NCBI GenBank assembly: GCA_003697105.1
Contig: RFFQ01000113.1
Span: forward strand, 1-64,000
DNA length: 64,000 nucleotides
DNA from: Gemmatimonadota bacterium
Lineage (GTDB): Bacteria > 4572-55 > J002
Reading direction: 5' to 3'
Below, in pieces: positions 44,142-53,256 of this stretch; within the stretch, counting starts at the first letter, position 1; each line of letters starts with the position of its first letter. The translations under genes were made by a program, and so were the position numbers. Below the pieces are notes generated by a model. That model saw nothing but the letters and a program-made list of their open reading frames with translations, ran no database searches and was not told where the DNA came from.

Positions 44142-45309
44142 AGCCAAACGGGTGTATCTGGACTATCCGGCAACCACACCCGTCGATCCACGAGTGGTGG
44201 ATGCCATGTTACCCTTTTTTACCGAGTGTTACGGAAATGCCGCCAGCACGAGCCACGATTGGGGCTGGGAGGCAGAACGCGCGGTAGAAGATGCCCGTTC
44301 CATTGTGGCAGAGGCACTCCACGCCCGTGAATCCGAGATCATCTTTACGAGCGGGGCAACTGAATCCAACAATTTGGCATTAAAAGGTGTGGCACAAAGG
44401 GCTACGGAGCGGCGTCATCTGGTCACTGTGACAACGGAACACTCCTCCGTGCTGGAAGTGATGCGCCAACTAGAGCGGGATGGGTTTGAAGTGACCTATC
44501 TACCGGTGCAACCGGATGGTTTGCTCGATCTGGAGCGGGTGCGAGAAACGATCTCCCACCGCACGCTGTTGATCTCGGTTATGCTGGTTAATAATGAGAT
44601 TGGGGTCATCCAACCGGTAGCGGACATCGCCCAGATGGCACATGAGCACGGCATTTTGGTTCATACGGATGCCACGCAAGCCGTCGGTAAAATTCCGGTG
44701 GATGTAAGGGCACTGAAGGTTGACCTGCTCTCCTTTTCAGCCCATAAATTTTATGGACCCAAAGGTACCGGTGGGTTGTATCTGCAGCAGACCTCCCCTA
44801 AAATCAGGCTCAAACCCCTTTTTCAGGGTGGCGGGCAGGAATATGGCTTGCGGTCGGGGACGTTGAATGTGCCCGGTATTGTGGGGCTAGGGAAGGCACT
44901 GGAACTTTGCCTTGCGGAAATGGCGGCGGAACAAAAACGCTTGCAGGAGTTACGTCACTATCTGGAAGAAAATATATTAAAACGGATTCCTGATGCTTGG
45001 GTCAATGGGCATCCTCACCAACGTGTCCCGTATATTGTGAGTTTGACCATCCCCGGTGTGGCAGGAGAAGCGCTATTGCTTTCACTCAAACAGGTGGCGG
45101 TTTCTGCCGGTTCTGCCTGTGCCTCGGGAGGTGTAGAACCCTCGCATGTTCTCCGGGCACTCGGTGTGGGCGATTCGGCGGCTCGATCTTCGCTCCGGTT
45201 GGGTTTGGGGCGGTTTACCACCCGTGAGGATATTGACTTTGCCCTAGATTATCTGACCGAAACGGTTCAATTTTTAAGCAAATCAACAACCACATTATCA
45301 ACAGGTTAA
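44128..45309 (+). CDS. Cysteine desulfurase (NifS/IscS family)
   Basis: 393 aa PLP enzyme providing sulfane sulfur for Fe-S clusters and thiolated tRNA. It contains Y-L-D-Y-P-A-T-T-P, the PLP lysine in S-F-S-A-H-K-F-Y-G-P-K-G, and the mobile cysteine loop S-A-G-S-A-C-A-S-G-G-V-E-P-S-H-V-L. It overlaps the end of the radical SAM gene; the ATG at 44128 has GGAG just upstream, though spacing is tight (44119 is an alternative). Followed by the A-type carrier, forming a minimal Fe-S assembly pair; no scaffold (IscU/NifU) is next to them. Confidence 0.94.
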   Translation: MSHPEAKRVYLDYPATTPVDPRVVDAMLPFFTECYGNAASTSHDWGWEAERAVEDARSIVAEALHARESEIIFTSGATESNNLALKGVAQRATERRHLVTVTTEHSSVLEVMRQLERDGFEVTYLPVQPDGLLDLERVRETISHRTLLISVMLVNNEIGVIQPVADIAQMAHEHGILVHTDATQAVGKIPVDVRALKVDLLSFSAHKFYGPKGTGGLYLQQTSPKIRLKPLFQGGGQEYGLRSGTLNVPGIVGLGKALELCLAEMAAEQKRLQELRHYLEENILKRIPDAWVNGHPHQRVPYIVSLTIPGVAGEALLLSLKQVAVSAGSACASGGVEPSHVLRALGVGDSAARSSLRLGLGRFTTREDIDFALDYLTETVQFLSKSTTTLSTG

Positions 45310-45330
45310 GTTAAAAGGAGTGACATATTT

Positions 45331-45693
45331 ATGGCAGGACTTACGCAAGAAAAACCGGCTTTGCAGTGCCCGGTAACCTTGACCCCCCAAGCAATTCAGC
45401 AGATCAAAAAAATCATTGCCGAAGAGAATGATCCCAATCAGGTCCTCCGCATGGGTGTTAAAGGGGGTGGCTGTTCGGGATTGTCTTATGTCTTACAACT
45501 GGATGATTATCACCCGGAATACGATCAGCGGTTTGAGGTGGATGGTATCCCCATTGTGATCGATTCCAAGAGTATATTATACATCGCCGGAATGACGTTA
45601 GATTATAGTACGGAGATGCTGGGCGGTGGCTTCCGGTTTGATAATCCCAATGCGACCAAGAGTTGCGGTTGCGGGACCTCATTTGCGGTGTGA
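45331..45693 (+). CDS. A-type iron-sulfur carrier (IscA/ErpA/HesB family)
   Basis: 120 aa, with the three conserved cysteines of the family: C48 in K-G-G-G-C-S-G and C112, C114 in K-S-C-G-C-G. It receives or delivers [Fe-S] clusters. AAGGAG is upstream of the ATG. Ends at the hairpin at 45728-45758. Confidence 0.95.
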   Translation: MAGLTQEKPALQCPVTLTPQAIQQIKKIIAEENDPNQVLRMGVKGGGCSGLSYVLQLDDYHPEYDQRFEVDGIPIVIDSKSILYIAGMTLDYSTEMLGGGFRFDNPNATKSCGCGTSFAV

Positions 45694-45727
45694 TTTCATA
45701 CAGAGTTTCAATAACATTTGGTGTAAG

Positions 45728-45758
45728 CCCTTGGGGTTTTGGATGCCCCAAGGGTTTT
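45728..45758. terminator. Intrinsic terminator between iscA-like gene and rlmN
   Basis: CCCTTGGGG (45728-45736) pairs with CCCCAAGGG (45746-45754), followed by TTTT; it can act for the rightward iscA-like gene and, less well, for rlmN. Confidence 0.75.
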
Positions 45759-45763
45759 GGTGT

Positions 45764-46801
45764 TTAAACCGCTTGTTCCACCCGTAATTGCCCGCAGGCG
45801 GCGGCAATATCCCGTCCACGGTTTTCTCGCACGGTCACGGCATACGTTCGGGGGAGCAGGTACTCCCGAAAGCGGGTGACCCCATCCTCTTGGGGACGTT
45901 CAAAGCCGCTGTTGCGGTGGGGGTTAAAGGGAATCAAATTGATTTTGCAGGGTACCCCGTGGACAATTTTAACCAGCCGTTTGGCATCTTCTATCGTGTC
46001 GTTTTGCCCGGCAAGCAGGACGTATTCAAAAGTGACCCGTCGTCCGGTCTGTTGGGTGTAATATTTGGCGGCCGCGATGAGTTTCTCGATAGGGTATTTG
46101 CGGTTGACCGGTATCACGGCAGAGCGGGCTTCATTAGAAGAGCTATTCAACGAAATAGCTAAACCGACTTTCAAGCCCTCATCTGCCAATTGGTAGATGC
46201 GCGGGACAAGCCCGACGGTGGAAACCGTAATCCGTTTTTGCCCGATTTGTAAGCCGTAATCATGGCTCATCAGCTTTAACGTGGGGATCAGGTTATCATA
46301 ATTTGCTAACGGTTCGCCCATGCCCATCATGACGACGTTGATCCGTTCCCGTTTGTCCAACATTGCCTGATCGCGCAGGATATAAAGTGCCTGATCGATG
46401 ATTTCCCCGACGGAAAGATTCCGCTGGTAACCCATTTTTGCCGTGGCGCAAAAAGTACACCCCATACCACAACCCACTTGGGATGAGATGCAAAGCGTCG
46501 TGCGCCGTTCCCCCGGCATAAACACCGCTTCAATTTGTTCACCATCAGCCAATTCAAACAGATATTTTCGAGTCCCATCTTGGGAATCCTGCCGGAGAAG
46601 TTGTTTTAACTCGCTGACCGTCGCCACTTCCGCTAGTTTTTCCCGGAAGGAGTGGGAAATATCGGTCATTTCTTTGAAATCAGAGACACCTTTACCGTAA
46701 ATCCACCTCATCAGTTGCTTGGCGCGGTACGGTTTTTCTCCCAGTTGGGTTACAAATTCGGTCATTTGATTCAAGGAGAGTCCTTTCAGATTTTTTTTCA
46801 T
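45764..46801 (-). CDS. rlmN: 23S rRNA / tRNA adenine-C2 methyltransferase RlmN
   Basis: 345 aa radical SAM enzyme methylating A2503 of 23S rRNA and A37 of some tRNAs. It has C-G-M-G-C-T-F-C (CxxxCxxC) and a second catalytic cysteine near the C-terminus in I-A-A-A-C-G-Q-L, plus M-G-M-G-E-P-L-A-N-Y. The last gene of the operon HugZ-like / ElaA-like / RsmB-like / zinc-ribbon-HEAT / rlmN; only four bases separate it from the gene upstream. The start is at 46801 (M-K-K-N-L-K). Confidence 0.97.
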   Translation of the reverse strand: MKKNLKGLSLNQMTEFVTQLGEKPYRAKQLMRWIYGKGVSDFKEMTDISHSFREKLAEVATVSELKQLLRQDSQDGTRKYLFELADGEQIEAVFMPGERRTTLCISSQVGCGMGCTFCATAKMGYQRNLSVGEIIDQALYILRDQAMLDKRERINVVMMGMGEPLANYDNLIPTLKLMSHDYGLQIGQKRITVSTVGLVPRIYQLADEGLKVGLAISLNSSSNEARSAVIPVNRKYPIEKLIAAAKYYTQQTGRRVTFEYVLLAGQNDTIEDAKRLVKIVHGVPCKINLIPFNPHRNSGFERPQEDGVTRFREYLLPRTYAVTVRENRGRDIAAACGQLRVEQAV

Positions 46802-46805
46802 GCTG

Positions 46806-48395
46806 TCATCCTTTTTGTGATGTCATGGTGGTAATGGTGGTAAATGTGCCGGTCAATATGGCTTGGGTACTTGGGGCAAATTGCAGACTGGGATGAACGG
46901 TACAGGGGATGGCGCGAAACCGTTCCTGCCACTGTGGATCCGGATGTTTGCGAATTTGGGCGCAAAATTGCTCGATTTCTGGATTATTCGCCCGGCGAAT
47001 CTCCACGCCATCAAAATCGAATATCGTTTTAATCTTCAACCAGTTTACCTCTGCCCGGGTGCCGTTGATCACAAGGGTTTTTTCTTGTTGTTCATCCAAC
47101 ACGGCGATGATGGTGTGAATACCGTGTAGGAGCGGTTCGATCTGCTTGCACCGGTTGCAGTAATAAATGTCTCCCGTAAACCAGCGGTTCAGCGGGACCT
47201 TTTCGTGAGTGACCCGGGTGAAGCAATCGCGGCACATCAGTGTATTGGGGGTGCGGCAAAGGGGTTTGCACTGCCGGACTAAGGCACAGGCGGCCGCAGA
47301 TTTCACTTTAGGGTCGGAATCCCGCAAGCGCCGGTAAAGGCGTTCAAAGGCGTGCGGCACAGGTTGTTTTGCCAGTTGTTTGCAGGCACTTACCCGGTGG
47401 GAGGGTTCTTTACTGTTGAGCTGGCGGATCAGACGTTGCTGTTGGTGTTGCACCTCGCTTTTTACCGGTGAAATGGGGAACACCCGTTGTTGATTTTCCG
47501 CTTCCTGTTCGCGCCAGGCGTAATATTCCACGTGCCCAAATTTTTGTTGGAGTTGTTCCACTTGGGATGGTGCCAACTTGCACTGATCATCTACAAAGCA
47601 GACCATTTGGGGATAACGCTGGGTGCGAATCCGGTCGGTATCGGATTGAAGCTGGTTGATGAAGGCGTCGATCTGATTTCCGCGGGCACGCAGAATTTCA
47701 ACCCGTTCGATCTCGCCTAGGCTTGATTGAAGTAATCCATTGATTCTAAACTGGTTGTCGGTTTGAGCGGTTCGTTTTTTCCAGCGTTGGTCTAGCACCC
47801 AGACGATCTCACCGGCGGCTTTGATCACCGTCCGGCTTTGCCGGCACGAGCGGCAGGCGATGAATTGAAAGGTGGTTTTGTGGCCGCTTAACGTCTGCTT
47901 GCTCAAGCGCGTTAGGCAGTTTTGGCAGAGGTACTGTTCTGTATTATCACCAAATTCCTGTAGGGTGTACTGGCAAATGGATTGAACCAACCAGTTTGCT
48001 GTTGCCCAATGAGGATGATCCGGGTTTGTCACCAGTGGCGTTAAGGCGGTGAATGTTTCGCTACCTAGTTGGGTGATGGCGTATGCCGCCACGAGCCGGG
48101 TGATCCAATCGGAGTCATCCAAATCCGTAAGGTACTTGGTCACCGGCGAAAGTTTATTTAGGCTGTTTATTCGATCTTTAAGGCGCTTTAACCATCTGAT
48201 TTTAAAATGATTATCTTCACCGGCGTCGAAAAGTATGGGCAGTGTTTCAGAAAGCGGCGGGCGGTGATGCCAGCACTCTGGCTGGGGTCGTTTGCGTGTT
48301 CGTTTGGGGTCATTAATGATTTTGACCAGGTGGCTGGCATACTCTCGATCCGGAGTAAATTGCCATTCGCGAGCCAGAATATCGAGTTTATTCAT
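46806..48395 (-). CDS. Duplicated zinc-ribbon / HEAT-repeat protein of unknown function
   Basis: 529 aa, not recognised as a named family. It contains two copies of the same module: a HEAT-like helical pair (D-S-D-W-I-T-R-L-V-A-A-Y-A, and D-S-D-P-K-V-K-S-A-A-A-C-A), then a zinc-ribbon-like four-cysteine site (C157, C160, C181, C184 in the first; C388, C391, C413, C416 in the second), then a strand-rich stretch with V-L-D-(Q/E). The copies run about 92-250 and 355-485. A linker with Q-rich helices joins them. It overlaps the rRNA methyltransferase gene by 8 bp and ends 4 bp before rlmN, so an RNA- or ribosome-related role is a fair guess but only from position. Confidence 0.8.
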   Translation of the reverse strand: MNKLDILAREWQFTPDREYASHLVKIINDPKRTRKRPQPECWHHRPPLSETLPILFDAGEDNHFKIRWLKRLKDRINSLNKLSPVTKYLTDLDDSDWITRLVAAYAITQLGSETFTALTPLVTNPDHPHWATANWLVQSICQYTLQEFGDNTEQYLCQNCLTRLSKQTLSGHKTTFQFIACRSCRQSRTVIKAAGEIVWVLDQRWKKRTAQTDNQFRINGLLQSSLGEIERVEILRARGNQIDAFINQLQSDTDRIRTQRYPQMVCFVDDQCKLAPSQVEQLQQKFGHVEYYAWREQEAENQQRVFPISPVKSEVQHQQQRLIRQLNSKEPSHRVSACKQLAKQPVPHAFERLYRRLRDSDPKVKSAAACALVRQCKPLCRTPNTLMCRDCFTRVTHEKVPLNRWFTGDIYYCNRCKQIEPLLHGIHTIIAVLDEQQEKTLVINGTRAEVNWLKIKTIFDFDGVEIRRANNPEIEQFCAQIRKHPDPQWQERFRAIPCTVHPSLQFAPSTQAILTGTFTTITTMTSQKG

Positions 48396-49806
48396 GGGAG
48401 TGACGCCTCATCCGGGCAATAAAAAAGCCGTCGGTGTGGTGATCTGCCGGGTTCAAGGTCACCATTGTCGCCCGGGGTGCAAGCCCGGGGATGTAAATGT
48501 GATGGCTTTCCAAAACGGGTGGCACGGGGTCCAGGGTAAAGGTAGGATGTTCACTCAGAAATTGATGTACTACCTGCTCATTTTCCGCCGGAAGCAAAGA
48601 GCACGTGGAATAAACCAGTACGCCGCCCGGCTTGACCGCCTGTGCATAGCGGGATAAAATCGCAAACTGCTTTTTTTCCAGTCGCGGAACGGTTTTGGGC
48701 TTTAGTTTGTATTTAATAAGCGGATTGCGCCGGCTGGTGCCGAGGCTGGAGCAGGGCGCATCCACCACCACCAGATCACACTTGTTCGCCAGATGTGCCA
48801 ATCTGGCGGGCAACGAGTCGCCCCTTTCCGGGCGGGTAATGTGAACGGTTTCTATGGATTGAAAACCCTGCCGTTGTGCCCGAAAACGGATTTCTTTTAG
48901 GCGGTTATATTCCGTGTCGCTGGCGATGATGTGCCCTTGATCATGCTGTAATGTCGCTAAATGGAGCGTCTTACCGCCGGCGCCAGCACAGGCATCTAAA
49001 ATGCGCCAGCGGGGTTGCGGGGAGGCGACGAAGCCGACCAACTGGCTGGCTTCATCTTGAATTTCGATTTCCCCGCGGGTAAGTACCGGCTTGCCCCCAA
49101 GTTGGACGCGCTCTTCACAAATGATCGCCGCTGGAGAGAGCTTCCCCGGATGTCCGGTGATTCCTGCCTCCCGGAGTTGCTCCAGTACCCGTTCTACAGA
49201 TGTTTTATGCCGGTTGACCCGCATACTAAGCGGGGCGCTTTGCCACAGGGCTTCTCCCACACGGATTGCCCACTGCCAAGAGTATGTTTCTGCCCATATT
49301 TCCAATATCCATGCCGGAACAGAGGTGTACGCGGCTATCACCTGCGGGTCTATCGTGCCGGCATTCAATTGAGCCGCGCTCTCTTGTTTCAGACGATGCC
49401 AACCGTCTCGAATCTGATGTTGCCACTGCGCGGCGCCGCTTGAATCGATCTCAAAAAATTCGACCAGTGTCGCTGTTATTTCGGCGGTGTAATCTTGGGC
49501 TAACAGATGTTCTTCAATTCCGATGCAGGTGGCGGCACACAGGACTAAAAGTTGATCCGGTAACACATTGTCTTTATTTATCTTACCGGGTTTTATTTCC
49601 GGTGAGATATGCGATACGCCGTAGCGGGCGGGCTGGTACATTCGCAGGGCATGGTACACCAGTTCCGAGATGATCTGTTTTTCCTTCTGGTGGAGTTGCC
49701 GGCGCTGTTGCAGGTAACTGGAGGTGACTTTTTCCGGGGCTTGGTGCGATTTCCAGAGCTGGTGAAAAAGGCGGGCACTATGTTTAAAAAGCGTTGGGAA
49801 GCGCAT
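48388..49806 (-). CDS. RsmB/NOP-family RNA (cytosine-C5) methyltransferase
   Basis: 472 aa. It has an N-terminal NusB-like RNA-binding part and a C-terminal SAM-dependent catalytic domain with the SAM motif D-A-C-A-G-A-G-G-K-T, the catalytic cysteines in V-V-V-D-A-P-C-S-S-L-G and in V-Y-S-T-C-S-L-L-P. Homologues make m5C in 16S rRNA; precise target unknown. Runs directly on from the ElaA-like gene (5 bp) and overlaps the zinc-ribbon protein downstream by 8 bp. Confidence 0.93.
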   Translation of the reverse strand: MRFPTLFKHSARLFHQLWKSHQAPEKVTSSYLQQRRQLHQKEKQIISELVYHALRMYQPARYGVSHISPEIKPGKINKDNVLPDQLLVLCAATCIGIEEHLLAQDYTAEITATLVEFFEIDSSGAAQWQHQIRDGWHRLKQESAAQLNAGTIDPQVIAAYTSVPAWILEIWAETYSWQWAIRVGEALWQSAPLSMRVNRHKTSVERVLEQLREAGITGHPGKLSPAAIICEERVQLGGKPVLTRGEIEIQDEASQLVGFVASPQPRWRILDACAGAGGKTLHLATLQHDQGHIIASDTEYNRLKEIRFRAQRQGFQSIETVHITRPERGDSLPARLAHLANKCDLVVVDAPCSSLGTSRRNPLIKYKLKPKTVPRLEKKQFAILSRYAQAVKPGGVLVYSTCSLLPAENEQVVHQFLSEHPTFTLDPVPPVLESHHIYIPGLAPRATMVTLNPADHHTDGFFIARMRRHSHE

Positions 49807-49811
49807 GGAAA

Positions 49812-50258
49812 CTAACGGCGAAGCATCTGAATATGTAAAATTCCGTCTTCATCGTAAGGCGGACTGACGGTTTCAAAACCAAAACCGGTATAAAAATTTT
49901 CCAAATAGGTTTGGGCTGAGATGCGCACGGGGGGTTGGTTGAATTTTTCATCAATTGTGTGCAAAACGTGTTGCATCATTGCCCGCCCCAAACCCTTGCC
50001 GCGATACGCGGGGGCAACAACAATGCGCCCCAGACCGATTTCGGGAAAGTACGTACCGGCGGGGAGTATCCGCAAGTATGCCGCCAGTTCCGTTCCGTCC
50101 CAGCCGGTAAAGTGCCATGCGGCTTGGTCCTGATTATCGGCATCCAAAAAAGGGCAATTTTGTTCCACCACAAATACTTCCTGCCGCAACCGCAAGACCG
50201 TGTACAATTCTTCCAGGGTTAATTCAGAGAAGGCAGACCATTGCCAGCGGATTTTCAC
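49812..50258 (-). CDS. GNAT acetyltransferase (ElaA-like)
   Basis: 148 aa, single GNAT domain. It has E-L-Y-T-V-L-R-L-R-Q-E-V-F-V-V-E-Q at the N-terminus and the acetyl-CoA site V-A-P-A-Y-R-G-K-G-L-G-R-A-M-M, as in ElaA. The start at 50258 overlaps the stop of the HugZ-like gene by ATGA. Substrate unknown. Confidence 0.9.
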   Translation of the reverse strand: MKIRWQWSAFSELTLEELYTVLRLRQEVFVVEQNCPFLDADNQDQAAWHFTGWDGTELAAYLRILPAGTYFPEIGLGRIVVAPAYRGKGLGRAMMQHVLHTIDEKFNQPPVRISAQTYLENFYTGFGFETVSPPYDEDGILHIQMLRR

Positions 50259-50971
50259 GCTTCTGACCTCGCGAATTGAACTAAGGCTTGGCGGGCTTCT
50301 TCGGCGGTATGAACCGGTGCAGGGAAGGTAAAGCGATAGCGTTTATGCTGATAATGGGTATCGATACCAAACGCATCAATACCCACCATTGTTACGGGTT
50401 CATTTTCCGGGATTTCCATGGATTTCATGGACTTAAAATAATGGCGCAAGGCGGCTTGATGATCGGTATTCATGTGGTCAATGATCGCTTTTTCTGTGGT
50501 TTCGTCAAAGGGGTTAGGCTGGAGAAAATCCGCCGGTTCAATCCAAAAAATTTTACCAAATCCACCAATATACCGGATACGCGTGAGGTGGATCGTCCAA
50601 AAATCAAAATCATGGGCGGTATGGTAGCCGCGTGCTTGTGGGAAATAGCGGTAATATCGTTCGGCGATGGCGTCCACATCTTCTGTTCGGCGGGCTTGTC
50701 CCAAATAGGTGATACGTCCATGTGCTTGCACATCGGCATCCGGTGACGCTTCCACCAGCGTTAAGGAGACATGGGGATCGTGCTGGATGTTTTTGGTGTG
50801 CTGGGCAATACGACTGATGAGAATCACCATTTGCCCGTGGCGATCCACACAGTAGGGGGCAACCGATCCGAAGGGGTAGCCGGGCATTTGCACGGAGTGG
50901 GTGGCCAGGATACCGTGCCCGACGGTACGGTACAACTCGGCTGCGGTCTGAATAGCAGTGGTGTGGGGCAT
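50255..50971 (-). CDS. HugZ-like/pyridoxamine-5'-phosphate-oxidase-fold protein
   Basis: 238 aa. A split-barrel FMN/heme-binding domain is followed by a DUF2470-type helical C-terminal part (E-K-A-I-I-D-H-M-N-T-D-H-Q-A-A-L-R-H-Y). The HugZ family degrades heme in some bacteria; no heme transport genes are here. It begins the operon running to rlmN; AGGAGCG precedes the ATG at 50971. Confidence 0.88.
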   Translation of the reverse strand: MPHTTAIQTAAELYRTVGHGILATHSVQMPGYPFGSVAPYCVDRHGQMVILISRIAQHTKNIQHDPHVSLTLVEASPDADVQAHGRITYLGQARRTEDVDAIAERYYRYFPQARGYHTAHDFDFWTIHLTRIRYIGGFGKIFWIEPADFLQPNPFDETTEKAIIDHMNTDHQAALRHYFKSMKSMEIPENEPVTMVGIDAFGIDTHYQHKRYRFTFPAPVHTAEEARQALVQFARSEA

Positions 50972-50985
50972 AATCGCTCCTATAG

Positions 50986-51023
50986 CAAAGCGACGAAATG
51001 AAATCGATCACTTCGTCGCTTTG
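50986..51023. repeat. 12-bp inverted repeat in the ferritin-HugZ gap
   Basis: CAAAGCGACGAA (50986-50997) and TTCGTCGCTTTG (51012-51023) form a perfect 12-bp stem, loop 14 nt, between the ferritin stop and the HugZ-like start. No T-run follows in the leftward transcript, so it may be a weak terminator, attenuator or protection hairpin. Confidence 0.6.
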
Positions 51024-51044
51024 AGGCTTAAAATGAGGGTTCTG

Positions 51045-51551
51045 TTATTCGTTGCTTTCAGCTTCCGGCGCACGTTCGCCTAATTCTCGATCCAGCAGAA
51101 ACAATGCCTGCCCGGAGTCACCGATGAGTTTCAATTTTTCGATGATGTCGGTCGCATTTTCTTCTTCTTCAACTTGCTCATCGATAAACCAGTGGAGTAA
51201 GGTCTGGAAGGCGTAATCTTTTTCTTCCACTGCCAGCGCGTATAAGTCATTAATCCGCGAGGTGATATATTGTTCGTGCTGTAGTACGGCTTCAAAAATT
51301 TGCAACGGGTTTGTCAACTCAATTTCGGGTTTATCAATGGTTTTAAGTTCCACCGAGCCACCGCGGCGCAGGATAAAATGGTAAAACTTCATCGCATGTT
51401 CGATCTCTTCCTGCCATTGCAATTGCAACCAGTGGGCAAAACCGTTCAGATTTCTTTCGGCAAAATGAGCGGACATCGCTAAATAGATATACGCTGACTG
51501 AAATTCAGCTTGAATTTGATCATTGATCGCGTCTTGAATCTTTTTATTCAT
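51045..51551 (-). CDS. Ferritin
   Basis: 168 aa iron-storage protein of the non-heme FtnA type. The diiron ferroxidase residues are in A-E-F-Q-S-A-Y-I-Y-L-A-M-S and W-Q-E-E-I-E-H-A-M-K-F-Y, with the later helix E-E-E-E-N-A-T-D-I. The second ATG (51551) is preferred over 51554 because it has the better AAGGAG spacing. A 10-bp direct repeat upstream (51579-51599) may belong to its control region. Confidence 0.95.
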   Translation of the reverse strand: MNKKIQDAINDQIQAEFQSAYIYLAMSAHFAERNLNGFAHWLQLQWQEEIEHAMKFYHFILRRGGSVELKTIDKPEIELTNPLQIFEAVLQHEQYITSRINDLYALAVEEKDYAFQTLLHWFIDEQVEEEENATDIIEKLKLIGDSGQALFLLDRELGERAPEAESNE

Positions 51552-51578
51552 CATAGACTCCTTTCATCTGAGCTTATT

Positions 51579-51599
51579 AATGTTATAAAAATGTTATAA
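51579..51599 (-). promoter_or_regulatory. Direct repeats upstream of ferritin
   Basis: AATGTTATAA occurs at 51579-51588 and 51590-51599 (11-bp period), just upstream of the ferritin start, between it and the pgi terminator. An iron or oxidative-stress regulator site is possible, but the sequence is not a clear Fur box. Confidence 0.35.
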
Positions 51600-51607
51600 G
51601 TATGACC

Positions 51608-51652
51608 AAAAAAAGGGTTTGCTAACCCCTTCGGGTTTTAAATCAGCAAACC
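51608..51652 (-). terminator. Terminator after pgi
   Basis: Read leftward: GGTTTGCT (51652-51645) pairs with AGCAAACC (51623-51616), enclosing an inner AACCC..GGGTT hairpin, followed by TTTTTTT. Terminates pgi. Confidence 0.8.
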
Positions 51653-51708
51653 AATCTACAGATTATGAATGGCTACATCATATAAAAATTCGCGATGCGG
51701 GTCAATGC

Positions 51709-53157
51709 CTAATTTTCGGGTTTGAGTTTGGTTTTCATGATCGTTTTGTAGGCTTCCACTCCCGGTTGGTTAAAAGCATCTACATTGGCTAGAGCACCTT
51801 CATACGCCACAGAAAGTGCCAAGATGTACATGATTTGCCCCACATAGTAGGCATTAAGTTGGGGTAAGGTAAAGGTTGCATTCAGCCGTCCGGCAGAGAT
51901 TTGCGCTTCCGCATTGGCGGCAAGTGCCGCATCGAGTCCTTGGCTCATGGAGATGTTGGTAAAGGCATTAAATGCCGGAAATTCGGGATAGGGGTTCGGG
52001 ATCACCGGATCGGGGTTCCACTGTTCAACCCGTACAAACTGTACCACTTTATCGAGGGTCCCTTCCTGATGTTGCTGAACTTGCGCGTGCATATCTGTTG
52101 TTCCGACGGCTACGATGGGTGTGCGCCCGTAATGAACCACATTACCCGCCCGGTCATATTTTTTGCCTAAACTTTCTGCCAGTAACTGGATGTACCATTC
52201 GGCGAGGGATTTAAGCGTGTTGCTATACGGCATAAACACTTCGATATTACGTCCGTACTTCACATACGCCAGATATTTGAGTACCGCATTTAGGAGTGCC
52301 ATGTTCTCAAACGGGTCTGCCGCTTGGGTCTGCTGATCGGCGTCTCGGGCACCTTGTAAAAAGGCATGGATATCGAAGCCCAATGCCGCTCCGGTCACCA
52401 ACCCGACGTCGGAAAATACACTGAATCGCCCGCCCACACCGTCCGGTACACGGAATATTTGCCAGCCATTTTTCACTGCCATTTTGTGGAGGATTGTCTC
52501 TTTTTCGTCGTCTCTGGGATCGGTGACGGCAACGACGGTGGTCTTAATGTTGGCTTCTTTCAATTTTTGCTGGAGGACAAAAAAGCACGCCATCGTTTCC
52601 ATCGTACTGCCGGATTTGGAGATGATTTGTAATAGCACGTGGTAATCCGGGGTTATGCGGGCATCCCGCTGGAGGTGCTCCGCCAGTTGTGAGGTATGCG
52701 CCGGGTCCACATTGTTGCCGGAAAAATAATATTTCGGGCGACCACCCCGTTCGGCGGGGGTCAGTTCGTTCCAAAACTCCCCGCACTGCAGATCAAAAAG
52801 TACTTTGTTACCCAAAAACGATCCCCCGATGCCCAAAGAGACGACGGTATCAACCTGATTTTTAAGGGATTCTCCCCACGTGATTAACTGTTGTACGGTT
52901 TCGGTGGTGTTTAAGTGATCATGACCGCGATCCAAATACGGCAGTTGGGTGAATAAAACATCTTCCGGGCTTCCGTCTTTACTGCAGTGATGGGGAATGA
53001 AGCCGGTCTCACGCAAGGTTTGGATTTCGCGATGGGCGGCATCGATTTTATCCTGAAGATGGTCAATGTCGCGCGGAGTTACGCCCTGCTCGTGGAGCAG
53101 ATTTCTAAAATCGAATGTCAAACCTTGGGGGAGGGTTATCATTTTTGTTGACATCAT
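51709..53157 (-). CDS. pgi: Glucose-6-phosphate isomerase
   Basis: 482 aa. The phosphosugar isomerase fold is seen in V-S-L-G-I-G-G-S-F-L-G, S-K-S-G-S-T-M-E-T-M, V-G-G-R-F-S-V-F-S-D-V-G-L (the conserved PGI signature VGGRFSVLS) and the C-terminal S-V-A-Y-E-G..Y-K-T-I-M-K. The catalytic Glu/His/Lys positions appear intact. AGGAGAG precedes the ATG. Ends at the terminator 51608-51652. Confidence 0.96.
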   Translation of the reverse strand: MMSTKMITLPQGLTFDFRNLLHEQGVTPRDIDHLQDKIDAAHREIQTLRETGFIPHHCSKDGSPEDVLFTQLPYLDRGHDHLNTTETVQQLITWGESLKNQVDTVVSLGIGGSFLGNKVLFDLQCGEFWNELTPAERGGRPKYYFSGNNVDPAHTSQLAEHLQRDARITPDYHVLLQIISKSGSTMETMACFFVLQQKLKEANIKTTVVAVTDPRDDEKETILHKMAVKNGWQIFRVPDGVGGRFSVFSDVGLVTGAALGFDIHAFLQGARDADQQTQAADPFENMALLNAVLKYLAYVKYGRNIEVFMPYSNTLKSLAEWYIQLLAESLGKKYDRAGNVVHYGRTPIVAVGTTDMHAQVQQHQEGTLDKVVQFVRVEQWNPDPVIPNPYPEFPAFNAFTNISMSQGLDAALAANAEAQISAGRLNATFTLPQLNAYYVGQIMYILALSVAYEGALANVDAFNQPGVEAYKTIMKTKLKPEN

Positions 53158-53256
53158 GCTCTCCTATATAACAATACCTGCACCAAAATTTTTTGAAGAC
53201 CTTAGTGGTTTTATTATCAATTCGCAAATTTGATAAACATCTCGGCATCACACAAC

